A stretch of 64,000 bases of DNA from Lysobacter ciconiae. Lineage in GTDB: Bacteria; Pseudomonadota; Gammaproteobacteria; Xanthomonadales; Xanthomonadaceae. The stretch is from contig NZ_CP063656.1 of assembly GCF_015209725.1 (NCBI RefSeq), positions 558,001 through 622,000 of the forward strand, read 5' to 3'. This document shows positions 27,670 through 36,744 of the stretch, piece after piece; the stretch's first letter is position 1; every line of letters starts with the position of its first letter. Below the pieces are notes generated by a model that was given only the letters and a program-made list of their open reading frames with translations, made no database searches and was not told the origin of the DNA. A program made the translations under genes and the position numbers.

Positions 27670-29847
27670 GTGACCTTTCGACTCCTCTCGGCGGCCCTGA
27701 CCGTCGCGCTCGCATCCACCGCCGCCCACGCCGATGAAGGCATGTGGCAACCCCGCCAGATGCCCGAGCTGGCAGCGCAGCTCAAGGCGCGTGGCCTGGA
27801 GATGGATCCGGCGGCATTGTCCAACCTGGCCGGCAAACCGCTGGATGCCGTCATCAGCCTGGGCGGCTGCACGGCAAGCTTCGTCTCCCCCACCGGCCTG
27901 GTGGTGAGCAACCACCACTGCGTCTACGGCGCGGTGCAGTACAACTCCACGCCCGAGCGCGACCTGCTCAGCGACGGCTTCGTGGCCAGGACACTCGCCG
28001 ACGAGCTGCCCGCCGAGCCCAATGCGCGCATCTACGTCACCCAGGAGATCGAGGACGTCACTGCCCGCATCACCGGCGGACTGGACGGGCTGGATGGCAA
28101 GGCGCGCTACGACACGGTGGAAGCGCGCAGCAAGGCACTGGTGGCCGAGTGCGAGGAGCCCGGCGGCCTGCGCTGCAACGTCTACAACTTCCACGGCGGA
28201 CTGCAGTTCTCGCTGATCCGGCAGCTGGAGATCCGCGACGTGCGCCTGGTGTATGCGCCGTCGGATGCGATCGGCAAGTTCGGCGGCGATGAGGACAACT
28301 TCGAGTGGCCGCGGCACACCGGCGACTTCGGTTTCCTGCGCGCCTACGTCGGTAAGGACGGCAAGCCGGCGGCGTACTCCGCGGACAACGTGCCCTACCG
28401 GCCGGCGAGCTGGCTGACGGTGTCCCAGCAGCCGCTGGAGGAGGGCGACTACGTCATGGTGACCGGCTACCCGGGTTCCACCGACCGCTACCGCCTGCCG
28501 GGCGAGGTCAAGCAGGCGATCGACTGGCGCTATCCGACCATGGTGGGCTACTTCGGCGACTACCTGGCCACGATTGACCGCACGACCGCTGGCGACAAGG
28601 CGGCGGCGCTCAAGTACGCCTCCACCGTGGCCGGCATCAACAACGTGCTCAAGCTGTATCAGGGCAACCTGGACGGCTTCGCCCAGATGGACGATCCGGT
28701 GGGCCTGAAGCAGGCGCGCGAGGACGCGCTGGAGGCGTGGCTGGGCAAGCGCGGCAGCGAAGGCCGCGCACAGCTGGCCGCCATCCGCGCACTGGAGAAG
28801 GAACTGGCCGAGGACCGCGCGACCCGTGAGCGCGACCTGTGGTTCAACACGGTTCTGGGCGGTGGCCTGCCCGGCGTGGCGGTCAACCTGTACCGCAACG
28901 CGATCGAGCAGGCCAAGCCGGATGCGGAGCGCAAGCCGGGCTATCAGGATCGCGATGCGCCGCGCATTGCCGGTTCGATGACCGCGTTCGACAAGCGCTA
29001 CGACGCCAAGGTGGACCAGGCGCTGATGTCGCTGCGCCTGCAGCGCTACGCCAGCCAGGTGCCCGCGGCGCAGCGCGTGGCGGCCCTCGACCGCTGGCTC
29101 GGCATCAGCGCCAGCGACAAGACCATACCCGGACTGGATGCGAAGCTCGACGCCCTGTACGCCGGCTCCAAGCTGGGCGACGCCGACACGCGGCTGGCCC
29201 TGCTGAAGGCGGACAAGGCGGCGATCGAGGCCTCCGATGACGCCGCCCTGCAGCTGGCCGTGGCGATGATGCCGACCGTGCTGCAGATCGAAGCCGAGGC
29301 CGAAGCCCGCTCCGGCCGGATCTCGGCGCTGCGGCCGAAGTACATGCAGGCGATGATCGATTTCAACCAGTCGCAGGGCAAGCCGGTCTATCCGGATGCC
29401 AACAGCTCGCTGCGCATCACCTTCGGCACCGTGAAGGGCTACTCGCCGCGCGACGGCGTGCAGATGACGCCGTTCACCACGCTGGCCGGCATCGTCGCCA
29501 AGACCACCGGCAAGGAGCCTTTCATCACCCCGCAGGCGGAACTCGACGCGATTGCCGCCGGCAAGGGCGCGCAGTACCGGATGGATTCGCTGGGCGATGT
29601 GCCGGTGAACTTCCTCAGCGACGTGGACACCACCGGCGGCAACTCCGGCTCGCCGACGTTGAACTCCAAGGGCGAGCTGGTCGGCCTGCTGTTTGACGGC
29701 AACTACGAAAGCCTCAGCGCCGGCTGGATCTTCAACCCCGAACTGACCCGCTCGATCCACGTCGATATCCGCTACATGCGCTGGGTAATGGACGAGGTCG
29801 ACCACGCTGAACAACTCCTGGAGGAGATGGGACTGCCGCATGACTGA
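27670..29847 (+). CDS. S46 family dipeptidyl-peptidase, DPP7-like (Gly at the S1 position)
   Basis: This 725-residue periplasmic serine exopeptidase releases dipeptides from peptide N-termini. A GTG start at 27670 is inferred because it places a signal peptide (MTFRLLSAALTVALAS, cleaved before DEGMW) at the N-terminus; no ATG lies nearby in frame. Catalytic elements are NHHC (81-84), the EDNFEWPRHTGDF block (D209/D219) and GGNSGSP with S659. The residue described in the family as setting S1 specificity is G677 in FDGNYE, the DPP7 state, suggesting hydrophobic P1 residues. Its last eight bases overlap the next S46 gene. Confidence 0.9.
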   Translation: MTFRLLSAALTVALASTAAHADEGMWQPRQMPELAAQLKARGLEMDPAALSNLAGKPLDAVISLGGCTASFVSPTGLVVSNHHCVYGAVQYNSTPERDLLSDGFVARTLADELPAEPNARIYVTQEIEDVTARITGGLDGLDGKARYDTVEARSKALVAECEEPGGLRCNVYNFHGGLQFSLIRQLEIRDVRLVYAPSDAIGKFGGDEDNFEWPRHTGDFGFLRAYVGKDGKPAAYSADNVPYRPASWLTVSQQPLEEGDYVMVTGYPGSTDRYRLPGEVKQAIDWRYPTMVGYFGDYLATIDRTTAGDKAAALKYASTVAGINNVLKLYQGNLDGFAQMDDPVGLKQAREDALEAWLGKRGSEGRAQLAAIRALEKELAEDRATRERDLWFNTVLGGGLPGVAVNLYRNAIEQAKPDAERKPGYQDRDAPRIAGSMTAFDKRYDAKVDQALMSLRLQRYASQVPAAQRVAALDRWLGISASDKTIPGLDAKLDALYAGSKLGDADTRLALLKADKAAIEASDDAALQLAVAMMPTVLQIEAEAEARSGRISALRPKYMQAMIDFNQSQGKPVYPDANSSLRITFGTVKGYSPRDGVQMTPFTTLAGIVAKTTGKEPFITPQAELDAIAAGKGAQYRMDSLGDVPVNFLSDVDTTGGNSGSPTLNSKGELVGLLFDGNYESLSAGWIFNPELTRSIHVDIRYMRWVMDEVDHAEQLLEEMGLPHD

Positions 29848-32020
29848 CACCAACGCAAACCTGAAGACCGCCGTGCGCGGCGTCCTGCTGGCCACCGCGG
29901 CCGGCCTCGCATTCGGCGCCCACGCCGACGAAGGCATGTGGATGCCCTCGCAGCTGCCGCAGATCGCCGACCAGCTGGCCGCCGCCGGCTACAAGCGCGA
30001 TCCCGCCGCACTGGCCGACCTGACCCGCCCGCCGATGAGCGCGGTGGTGTCGTTGGGCGGCTGCACCGCCAGCTTCGTGTCGCCGCAGGGTCTGGTGGTC
30101 ACCAACCACCACTGTGCCTACGGCGCGATCCAGCTCAATTCCACGCCGCAGAACAACCTGATGGCGGACGGCTTCAATGCCGCCACGCTCAAAGATGAAG
30201 TCTCCGCCGGCCCCGCCGCGCGCGTGTTCGTGACCACCGACTTCGACCGGGTGACCGACCGCGTGCTCGCGAATGCGCGCGGCAAGACCGGGCGCGACTA
30301 CTACGACGCCGTTGATTCTGCGAGCAAGGCGCTGGTGGCCCATTGCGAGCAGGATGCCGGGTACCGCTGCAGCGTCGCCAACATGTACTACGGCACCGAT
30401 TTCTACCTGGTCAAGCAGCTCGAGCTCAAGGACATCCGGTTGGTCTACGCACCGCCCGAGTCGATCGGCAAGTACGGCGGGGAGATCGACAACTTCATGT
30501 GGCCACGCCACAGCGGCGACTTCGCGTTCTACCGCGCCTATGTCGGCCGCGACGGCAAGCCGGCCGCGTTCTCGCCCGACAACGTGCCCTACCGGCCCAA
30601 GGCGTTCCTCGAGGTGTCGACGGACCCGGTTGCCGAGGGCGACTTTGCCATGCTGGCCGGGTACCCGGGCCGCACGTTCCGCCACCGCACCGCAGCGGAG
30701 TTCGCCGACCAGGTAGGCACCCAGCTGCCCGAGCGCGTGGATCTGTATGCCGCGATGATCGACACCATCGAGCGCGCCGCCGCCAATGACGCCGATGCCG
30801 GCGTGCTCTACGCCTCGCAGGTCGCGAGCATGAAGAACAACCTCAAACGCGCGCAGGGTGAGCTGGACGGCCTGCGCCGCAGCGATGCGGTCGGCGTGCG
30901 CAAGCGCGACGAGGCCGCGATGCTGGCCTGGCTCGACAGACAGCCCGATGCCGCCGACGCCCGTCGCGACATCGATGCGGCGGCCGCGGTTATCGCCCAG
31001 TCGCAGGCCACGCGCGAGCGCGACCAGTTGTTCGGCCTGATGCGCAGCCAGACCCAGTTGCTCAAAAGCGCCATGCAGCTGCAGCGACTGGCGGTGGAGC
31101 GGGCCAAGCCCGACGCGGAGCGCGAAACCGGCTACCAGCTGCGCGACGAGGCGCAGATCGAGGCCTCGCTCAAGCAGGTCCAGCGTCGTTACGCCCCGCA
31201 GGTGGAAAAGGCACTGCTGGCCGAGCTGCTGACCCGCTACCGCGCACTGCCCGCCGATCAGCGCATTGCCGAGCTGGACGCCGTGTTTGGCACCGACAAG
31301 ACCCAGGCCGCGACCGCACTGGACGCACTCTACAGCGGCACCCGACTCGACGAAGAGGCGGAGCGGTTGCGACTGCTTGCTGCCGACCCGGCACAGATCT
31401 CGGCGTCCACCGATCCCCTGATGCAGGCCGCCGCGAAGTTGCTGCCCGCCCAGCTGCGGATCGCCGATGCGGAGAAGGCCAGCGACGGCGAGCTGCTGCG
31501 TCTGCGCCCGGCCTACATGCGCGCGCTGATCGGCTTCCGTGAGTCGCAGGGGCAGGCGGTCTACCCCGACGCCAACTCGACCCTGCGGGTGAGCTACGGC
31601 AAGGTCAGCTCGCTGGATCCGCGCGACGGCGTCCACTACACCCCGCTGACCACCGTGCAGGGCATCGTCGAGAAGCACACCGGCGAGGACCCCTTCGACG
31701 CCCCGCAGACCCTGCGCGACGCAATCACCAAGGGCGACTTCGGCAGCACCGTCGATCCCGTGCTGGGCACCCAGACGGTCAACCTGATGACCAACCTGGA
31801 CACCACCGGGGGCAACTCCGGATCGCCCGTAATGGATGCCAACGGCAGGCTGATCGGCCTCAACTTCGACAGCAACTGGGAGGCGGTCAGCGCCAGCTGG
31901 ATGTACGACCCGCGCTACAAGCGGGCCATCCACGTCGACGTTCGCTACCTGCGCTGGTTGATGGGCAAGGTGTATCCGGCACCGAACCTGTTGCGGGAAA
32001 TGGAACTGCCGTTGGAGTAG
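29840..32020 (+). CDS. S46 family dipeptidyl-peptidase, DPP11-like (Ser at the S1 position)
   Basis: This 726-residue second S46 paralogue has a signal peptide ending near residue 29 (before DEGMW). Catalytic segments are NHHC (89-92), EIDNFMWPRHSGDF, and GGNSGSP with S660. The specificity position is S678 in FDSNWE. In published comparisons of DPP7 and DPP11, Arg or Ser here goes with acidic P1 preference, so Asp/Glu specificity is a reasonable guess. The ATG overlaps the end of the first S46 gene by eight bases, so the two are probably translationally coupled. Confidence 0.9.
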   Translation: MTDTNANLKTAVRGVLLATAAGLAFGAHADEGMWMPSQLPQIADQLAAAGYKRDPAALADLTRPPMSAVVSLGGCTASFVSPQGLVVTNHHCAYGAIQLNSTPQNNLMADGFNAATLKDEVSAGPAARVFVTTDFDRVTDRVLANARGKTGRDYYDAVDSASKALVAHCEQDAGYRCSVANMYYGTDFYLVKQLELKDIRLVYAPPESIGKYGGEIDNFMWPRHSGDFAFYRAYVGRDGKPAAFSPDNVPYRPKAFLEVSTDPVAEGDFAMLAGYPGRTFRHRTAAEFADQVGTQLPERVDLYAAMIDTIERAAANDADAGVLYASQVASMKNNLKRAQGELDGLRRSDAVGVRKRDEAAMLAWLDRQPDAADARRDIDAAAAVIAQSQATRERDQLFGLMRSQTQLLKSAMQLQRLAVERAKPDAERETGYQLRDEAQIEASLKQVQRRYAPQVEKALLAELLTRYRALPADQRIAELDAVFGTDKTQAATALDALYSGTRLDEEAERLRLLAADPAQISASTDPLMQAAAKLLPAQLRIADAEKASDGELLRLRPAYMRALIGFRESQGQAVYPDANSTLRVSYGKVSSLDPRDGVHYTPLTTVQGIVEKHTGEDPFDAPQTLRDAITKGDFGSTVDPVLGTQTVNLMTNLDTTGGNSGSPVMDANGRLIGLNFDSNWEAVSASWMYDPRYKRAIHVDVRYLRWLMGKVYPAPNLLREMELPLE

Positions 32021-32048
32021 GGCGAGCGGACAGGGCGCCTCGTCGCGG

Positions 32049-32300
32049 GCAGGGGGTGAACGCCCTTGCTACGAATGTCCCCCGGCACCGGTGAAGCCGG
32101 TGCCTCCTCCTTTACTTCGCCGCAAGGGCATTCACCCCCTGCATCCAACATGACGGTGGCTGCACAATCGCTAGCCGCCCCGCACGGCGCGACGTGCCAG
32201 CATGGGGCGAGCTGTATGTCTTCGGGGCGAAATAAAGAAGGAGGCCGCCGCCGCAGGCGGTGGCCGGGGGACATTCGCCGCGAAGACATGCAGCTCGCCC
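32049..32300 (+). repeat. Composite two-hairpin intergenic repeat, copy A
   Basis: Hairpin 1 has 20-base outer arms (32049-32068 with 32123-32142, 19 of 20 paired) and an eight-pair tip (32084-32091 with 32097-32104). Hairpin 2 has 20-base outer arms (32205-32224 with 32281-32300, 19 of 20 paired) and a CCGCC/GGCGG-type tip. Hairpin 1 carries the core GAATGTCCCCCGGC...GCCTCCTCCTTTACTTC, and hairpin 2 carries the same core on the other strand. It fills most of the 394-base gap between the second and third S46 genes. No transposase is present. Confidence 0.85.
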
Positions 32301-32414
32301 GACCCTGCAGTCCTCGCCTGACCCCGTAGTCCAGGTCACCCGCGGACCAACGCGCCGGACGCCCACTCCCGGGCAGGCTAAAATCACCGATTCGACATCG
32401 GCAGGAGCACTTGC

Positions 32415-34577
32415 ATGCGTTATTCGATATTGACCGCCGCCATCGCGTTGACGGGCGTCATGGGGTCGGCGGTGGCCGGCGAGGGCATGTGGGTGCCGCA
32501 GCAGCTGCCGGAGATTTCCGCCGCCTTGCAGAAAACCGGACTGGAGCTGCCCGCCGAACAACTGGCCGACCTGACCGGTGACCCGATGGGCGCGGTGGTA
32601 TCGCTGGGCGGCTGTACCGCCAGCTTTGTGTCGCCGCAGGGTCTGGTGGTCACCAACCACCATTGTGCTTACGGCGCCATCCAGCTCAACTCGACGCCGG
32701 AAAACAACCTGATCGAGGACGGCTTCAATGCCGCGGCAAAGGAGCGCGAAGTCTCGGCCGGGCCGAACGCGCGCATCTATGCGCTGGACTCGATCCGCGA
32801 CGTTACCCGCGACGTCCGCGCCGCCATCGACGCAGCTCCGGATGCGCTGGGCCGCACGCGCGCGCTGGAGACCATCCAGAAACAGCTGGTAGCCGACTGC
32901 GAGGCCGATCCCGGATACCGCTGCCAGTTCTACAGCTTCGCCGGCGGCAACACCTACCGCCTGTTCAAAAACCTGGAAATCAAGGACGTGCGCCTGGTCT
33001 ACGCGCCGCCCAACAGCATCGGCAGCTTCGGCGGCGATATCGACAACTGGATGTGGCCGCGCCACACCGGTGATTTCGCGTTCTATCGGGCCTACGTCGG
33101 CAAGGACGGCAAGCCGGCGCCGTACTCGACCGACAACGTGCCCTACCAGCCCAAGCATTTCCTCAAGTTCGCCAGCCAGCCGCTGAACATCGGCGATTTC
33201 GTGATGGTCGCCGGGTATCCGGGTCGGACCGCGCGTTACGCCCTGGCCGAGGAGTTCGACGCGACCGAGCAGTGGACCTACCCGACCATCAAGCGCCATT
33301 ACGAGGCGATGGTGGATCTCGTCGAGGCGGCCGGCGCGAAGGACGAGGACATCAAGGTCAAGTACGCCAGCACGATCCGCGGCTGGCAGAACACGATGAA
33401 GAACTACGGCGGCCAGCTGGAGGGCTTCCAGCGCATCAACGCCAGCAAGACCAAGCACGCCGAGGAGGCCGCGGTACTGGCCTGGCTGCGCGGGCAGGGT
33501 GCCAAGGGCGAGCCCGCGCTGCAGGCGCATGCACGCCTGCTGGAACTGGACGCCGCCGAACGCGCGACCCGCGAGCGCGACCTGGTCTTCGGCCAGCTGA
33601 TCCGCACCGGCGCGATCGGCGCGGCCACCGGCCTGTACCGGTTTGCGATCGAGGGCGAGAAGCCCGACGCACAACGCGATGCCGGCTACCAGGCGCGCGA
33701 CCTGCCGGGTTTCGAAGGCTCGCTGAAGCAGATGGAGCGCCGCTACGACGCCGGCATGGACCGCCAGTTGCAGCAGTACTGGTTGCGCGAGTACGTGAAG
33801 CTGCCGAAGGCGCAGCACATTCCCGCGCTCGATGAATGGCTGGGCGGGAACGACGAGGCCGCCGTGCAGGCCGCGCTCGATCGCCTGGCCGGCACCAGCC
33901 TGGGCGATCTGGATACGCGCCTGAAGCTGATGCAAGCCGACCGCGCGACACTGGAGGCCAGCAAGGATCCGGCCCTGCAACTGGCCGTCGCTCTGATGCC
34001 GACGATCCTGCAGAACAAGGAGCTCGACGAGATCCGCACCGGCGACGTGCTGCAGGCCCGCCCGGTGTACCTGCAGGCCGTCGCCGATTACCGCGCCAGC
34101 CGCGGCGAGTCGGTCTATCCCGACGCCAACTCCTCGCTGCGCATCACCTTCGGCAACGTGCAGGGCTATACCAAGCTGGACGGCAGCCGGCAGGCGGCGT
34201 TCACCACGCTGGAGCAGATCGCCGACAAGTCCACCGGCGTGGAGCCCTTCAACGCGCCCAAGGCGCAGCTCGACGCCATTGCCGCCAAGCGCTACGGCGG
34301 GCTCGCGAGCGAGGAGCTGGGCACGGTGTCGGTCAACTTCATGGCCGACCTGGACATCACCGGCGGCAATTCGGGCTCCCCGGCGATGGATGCGCGCGGC
34401 GAGCTGGTCGGGCTGGTGTTCGACATGAACTGGGAAAGCGTCAGCTCCAACTGGGTGTTTGACCCCGACATGACCCGGGTGATCGCGGTCGATGGGCGCT
34501 ACCTGCGCTGGGTCATGCAGGAGGCGTTCCCGGCGCCGCAGGTGCTGGAGGAGCTCGGCCTGCCTACCGGCCAGTGA
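32415..34577 (+). CDS. S46 family dipeptidyl-peptidase with Met at the S1 position
   Basis: This 720-residue third S46 paralogue has a signal peptide ending near residue 21 (before GEGMW). Catalytic segments are NHHC (81-84), DIDNWMWPRHTGDF and GGNSGSP with S653. The position that separates DPP7 (Gly) from DPP11 (Arg/Ser) is M671 in FDMNWE, which fits neither described group, so its P1 preference cannot be inferred. It is separated from the first two genes by a composite repeat and probably has its own promoter. Confidence 0.9.
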   Translation: MRYSILTAAIALTGVMGSAVAGEGMWVPQQLPEISAALQKTGLELPAEQLADLTGDPMGAVVSLGGCTASFVSPQGLVVTNHHCAYGAIQLNSTPENNLIEDGFNAAAKEREVSAGPNARIYALDSIRDVTRDVRAAIDAAPDALGRTRALETIQKQLVADCEADPGYRCQFYSFAGGNTYRLFKNLEIKDVRLVYAPPNSIGSFGGDIDNWMWPRHTGDFAFYRAYVGKDGKPAPYSTDNVPYQPKHFLKFASQPLNIGDFVMVAGYPGRTARYALAEEFDATEQWTYPTIKRHYEAMVDLVEAAGAKDEDIKVKYASTIRGWQNTMKNYGGQLEGFQRINASKTKHAEEAAVLAWLRGQGAKGEPALQAHARLLELDAAERATRERDLVFGQLIRTGAIGAATGLYRFAIEGEKPDAQRDAGYQARDLPGFEGSLKQMERRYDAGMDRQLQQYWLREYVKLPKAQHIPALDEWLGGNDEAAVQAALDRLAGTSLGDLDTRLKLMQADRATLEASKDPALQLAVALMPTILQNKELDEIRTGDVLQARPVYLQAVADYRASRGESVYPDANSSLRITFGNVQGYTKLDGSRQAAFTTLEQIADKSTGVEPFNAPKAQLDAIAAKRYGGLASEELGTVSVNFMADLDITGGNSGSPAMDARGELVGLVFDMNWESVSSNWVFDPDMTRVIAVDGRYLRWVMQEAFPAPQVLEELGLPTGQ

Positions 34578-34626
34578 TCCCCGCGCCGCCCGTCGCGCTT
34601 CCTGTTCCCTCGTATCGAGTACCCGC

Positions 34627-35274
34627 ATGAAAATCATCCTCGCCCGTCACGGCGAAACTGCCTGGAACGCCGAAGGGCGTTACCAGGGCCAGGTCGACAT
34701 CCCGCTGTCGGAAACCGGCGAGGCGCAGGCACGCGCGCTGGGTGCGCGCCTGCACGACGTGGAGATCACCCGCGCGGTTTCCTCGCCGCTGTCGCGCGCA
34801 CGCCGCACCGCCGAACTGGCGCTGGGCGAACACCGCGCCGGTCTGCTCAGCACCGACGCCGACCTCAGCGAGATCGCGCACGGTAGCTGGGAGGGTCTGC
34901 TGGCCAGCGAGATCCACGCAACCGATCCGGAACTGCTGAGGCTCTGGCGAGATTCACCGCATGAGGTGTTGATGCCCGGTGGCGGCGAGTCGCTGCAGCA
35001 TGTGTTCGACCGCGCGTGGCCGGCATTCGGCCGGGCAATGGCCGGCCTGGGCGACCACGACACCCTGCTGGTGGTCGCCCACGACGCGGTCAACCGGATG
35101 TTGCTGTGCAATGTGCTGGGGATCCCTTTCTCGCGGCCGTGGACGTTCCGCCAGGCGCCGACCACGCTCAACCTGCTGGAAGGCACGCGGCTGGACGATC
35201 TCGAGGTGGTGCGCCTGAACGACTGTTCGCATCACACCGCGTTGTTCGGCGAAGCGGTGCATCGCGCGCTCTAG
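34627..35274 (+). CDS. Histidine phosphatase / phosphoglycerate mutase family protein
   Basis: This 215-residue member of the branch-1 histidine phosphatase superfamily has the RHGET motif at residues 7-11 (phospho-accepting H8), the SPLSRARRTAELAL block with conserved arginines, and a second histidine in VVAHDAVNRMLL. The length and lack of extra domains resemble GpmB/CobC-type cofactor-independent phosphatases, not the glycolytic dPGM. The substrate is unknown; alpha-ribazole phosphatase, phosphoserine phosphatase or a broad phosphatase are options. It starts 49 bases after the third S46 gene and precedes folC. Confidence 0.85.
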   Translation: MKIILARHGETAWNAEGRYQGQVDIPLSETGEAQARALGARLHDVEITRAVSSPLSRARRTAELALGEHRAGLLSTDADLSEIAHGSWEGLLASEIHATDPELLRLWRDSPHEVLMPGGGESLQHVFDRAWPAFGRAMAGLGDHDTLLVVAHDAVNRMLLCNVLGIPFSRPWTFRQAPTTLNLLEGTRLDDLEVVRLNDCSHHTALFGEAVHRAL

Positions 35275-35338
35275 CCGCGGCCGCACGGCCCGCATCCCGT
35301 AGCTCCACGTCCAGCCTGTCGCCCTGCGAGTGTCCGCC

Positions 35339-36655
35339 ATGAACATGTCCCGATGGCTCGACCGGATCGAGCAACTGCACCCCAAGTCGATCGACATGGG
35401 GCTGGAGCGGGTCGGCGAGGTCGCCGGCCGCCTGGGCATCGCGCGGCCGGCGCGGCGGGTGATCACCGTGGGCGGCACCAATGGCAAGGGCTCCACCGTC
35501 GCCTTCATCGAGGCGATCGGCCGGGCCGCCGGCTGGCGCGTGGGCGCGTACACCTCGCCGCATTTGCTGGCCTACAACGAGCGCATCCGCATCGATGGTG
35601 TGGACGCGGACGACGCGATGATCGTGGCCGCGTTCGAGGCGATCGAAGTCGCGCGCGGTGAGACCCCGTTGACCTATTTCGAGTACGGCACGTTGGCTGC
35701 CTTGTGGCTGTTCCAGCGCGCCCATCTTGATCTGGCAGTGCTGGAGGTTGGGCTCGGCGGCCGCTTGGATGCGACCAACGTGGTCGACCCCGATGTCGCG
35801 GCGATCACCACCGTGGACGTGGACCACCAGGACTATCTGGGTGAAGGGCGCGAAGCCATCGGGCACGAAAAGGCCGGCATCGCCCGGGCCTGGAAGCCGT
35901 TGGTGCTAGGCGATGACGATCCTCCCTCCAGCGTGCTGCGGCATGCCTACTCGATCGCGGCCAAGACGCTGAGGATTGGCTGCGACTTTTTCGTCGACCT
36001 GCCCGGCGGTGCAAGCGGCGATCCGGAGGATTCCAGTGCCGTCGGCGCCGGGCGCTGGCGTTGGCGCGAGGTCGGTCACCGCATCGACCTGCCGATGCCC
36101 GGGCTGGTGGGGCAGATGCAGCTGCGCAATGCCGCCGTCGCCATCGCCGCGGTGCGCGCGCTGGACAAATCACCGCCCGACCGGGCGGTGGCGCAGGGAA
36201 TTGCCGATGCCCGTATCCGCGGTCGACTGCAGCGCTTCGACCGGGACGGGGTGGAGGTGGTGGTGGATGTCGGCCACAACCCGCAGGCCGCGCATGCGCT
36301 GGCGGACTGGCTGGCGGCCAGTCCCGTTGCCGGCCGGACGCACGCCGTGTACGCGGCGCTGGTGGACAAGGACGTGGCGGGCGTGGTCTCGGCACTGGCC
36401 ACCAGCGTCGACCACTGGCACCTGGCCGGGTTGGCGAGGCATGCACCCCGGGGCGTCTCCGTGGAGGATTTCGCGTCCCGGCTGGCCGGGACCGCGGCCC
36501 AAGCTGGCCGGCGCCATGACACGATCGCCGATGCCCTGGACGCGGCAGTGGCTGCGGCCAGCCCGGCCGACCGGGTGCTGGTGTTCGGCTCCTTCCACAC
36601 CGCCGCCGAGGCGCTCACCCTGCTGGAGACCGCGCCAGCGACGCCTTCCAGCTGA
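35339..36655 (+). CDS. folC: Bifunctional dihydrofolate synthase / folylpolyglutamate synthase
   Basis: This 438-residue ATP-dependent ligase of the Mur family adds glutamate to dihydropteroate and to folates. The P-loop GGTNGKGST lies at 45-53 (K50), followed by the TSPHLLAYNERIRI block, the VGLGGRLDATN segment and VVVDVGHNPQAA. The ATG at 35339 is used; an in-frame GTG three codons earlier is possible. The order folC - SPOR gene - cvpA - purF is the conserved gammaproteobacterial arrangement. accD, often found just upstream, is absent here. Confidence 0.95.
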   Translation: MNMSRWLDRIEQLHPKSIDMGLERVGEVAGRLGIARPARRVITVGGTNGKGSTVAFIEAIGRAAGWRVGAYTSPHLLAYNERIRIDGVDADDAMIVAAFEAIEVARGETPLTYFEYGTLAALWLFQRAHLDLAVLEVGLGGRLDATNVVDPDVAAITTVDVDHQDYLGEGREAIGHEKAGIARAWKPLVLGDDDPPSSVLRHAYSIAAKTLRIGCDFFVDLPGGASGDPEDSSAVGAGRWRWREVGHRIDLPMPGLVGQMQLRNAAVAIAAVRALDKSPPDRAVAQGIADARIRGRLQRFDRDGVEVVVDVGHNPQAAHALADWLAASPVAGRTHAVYAALVDKDVAGVVSALATSVDHWHLAGLARHAPRGVSVEDFASRLAGTAAQAGRRHDTIADALDAAVAAASPADRVLVFGSFHTAAEALTLLETAPATPSS

Positions 36656-36706
36656 ACCGCCGGGTCGCGACGGCTGTCGTGGTCCGGCCTTCATTTGGCA
36701 CAAGGG

Positions 36707-36712
36707 TATAAT
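36707..36712 (+). promoter_or_regulatory. Perfect -10 box before the SPOR gene
   Basis: A perfect TATAAT lies 32 bases before the SPOR gene start, within otherwise GC-rich DNA after folC. No good -35 is seen 16-18 bases upstream, so it may need an activator or be weak. Confidence 0.4.
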
Positions 36713-36744
36713 TCGCCGGCATTCCCCGTTGCCTGCGAGATCCG

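Noticed and set aside
27490..29937. A reverse-strand open frame that runs through the first S46 gene into tdh (upstream part)
   Set aside because: Only its last 359 codons correspond to tdh. The upstream part is antisense to a clear S46 peptidase and lacks any family signature.
36694..36712. Possible sigma-54 promoter (TTGGCAC) before the SPOR gene
   Set aside because: The downstream TTGC(A/T) element at the required spacing is missing; the site overlaps a TATAAT box instead.
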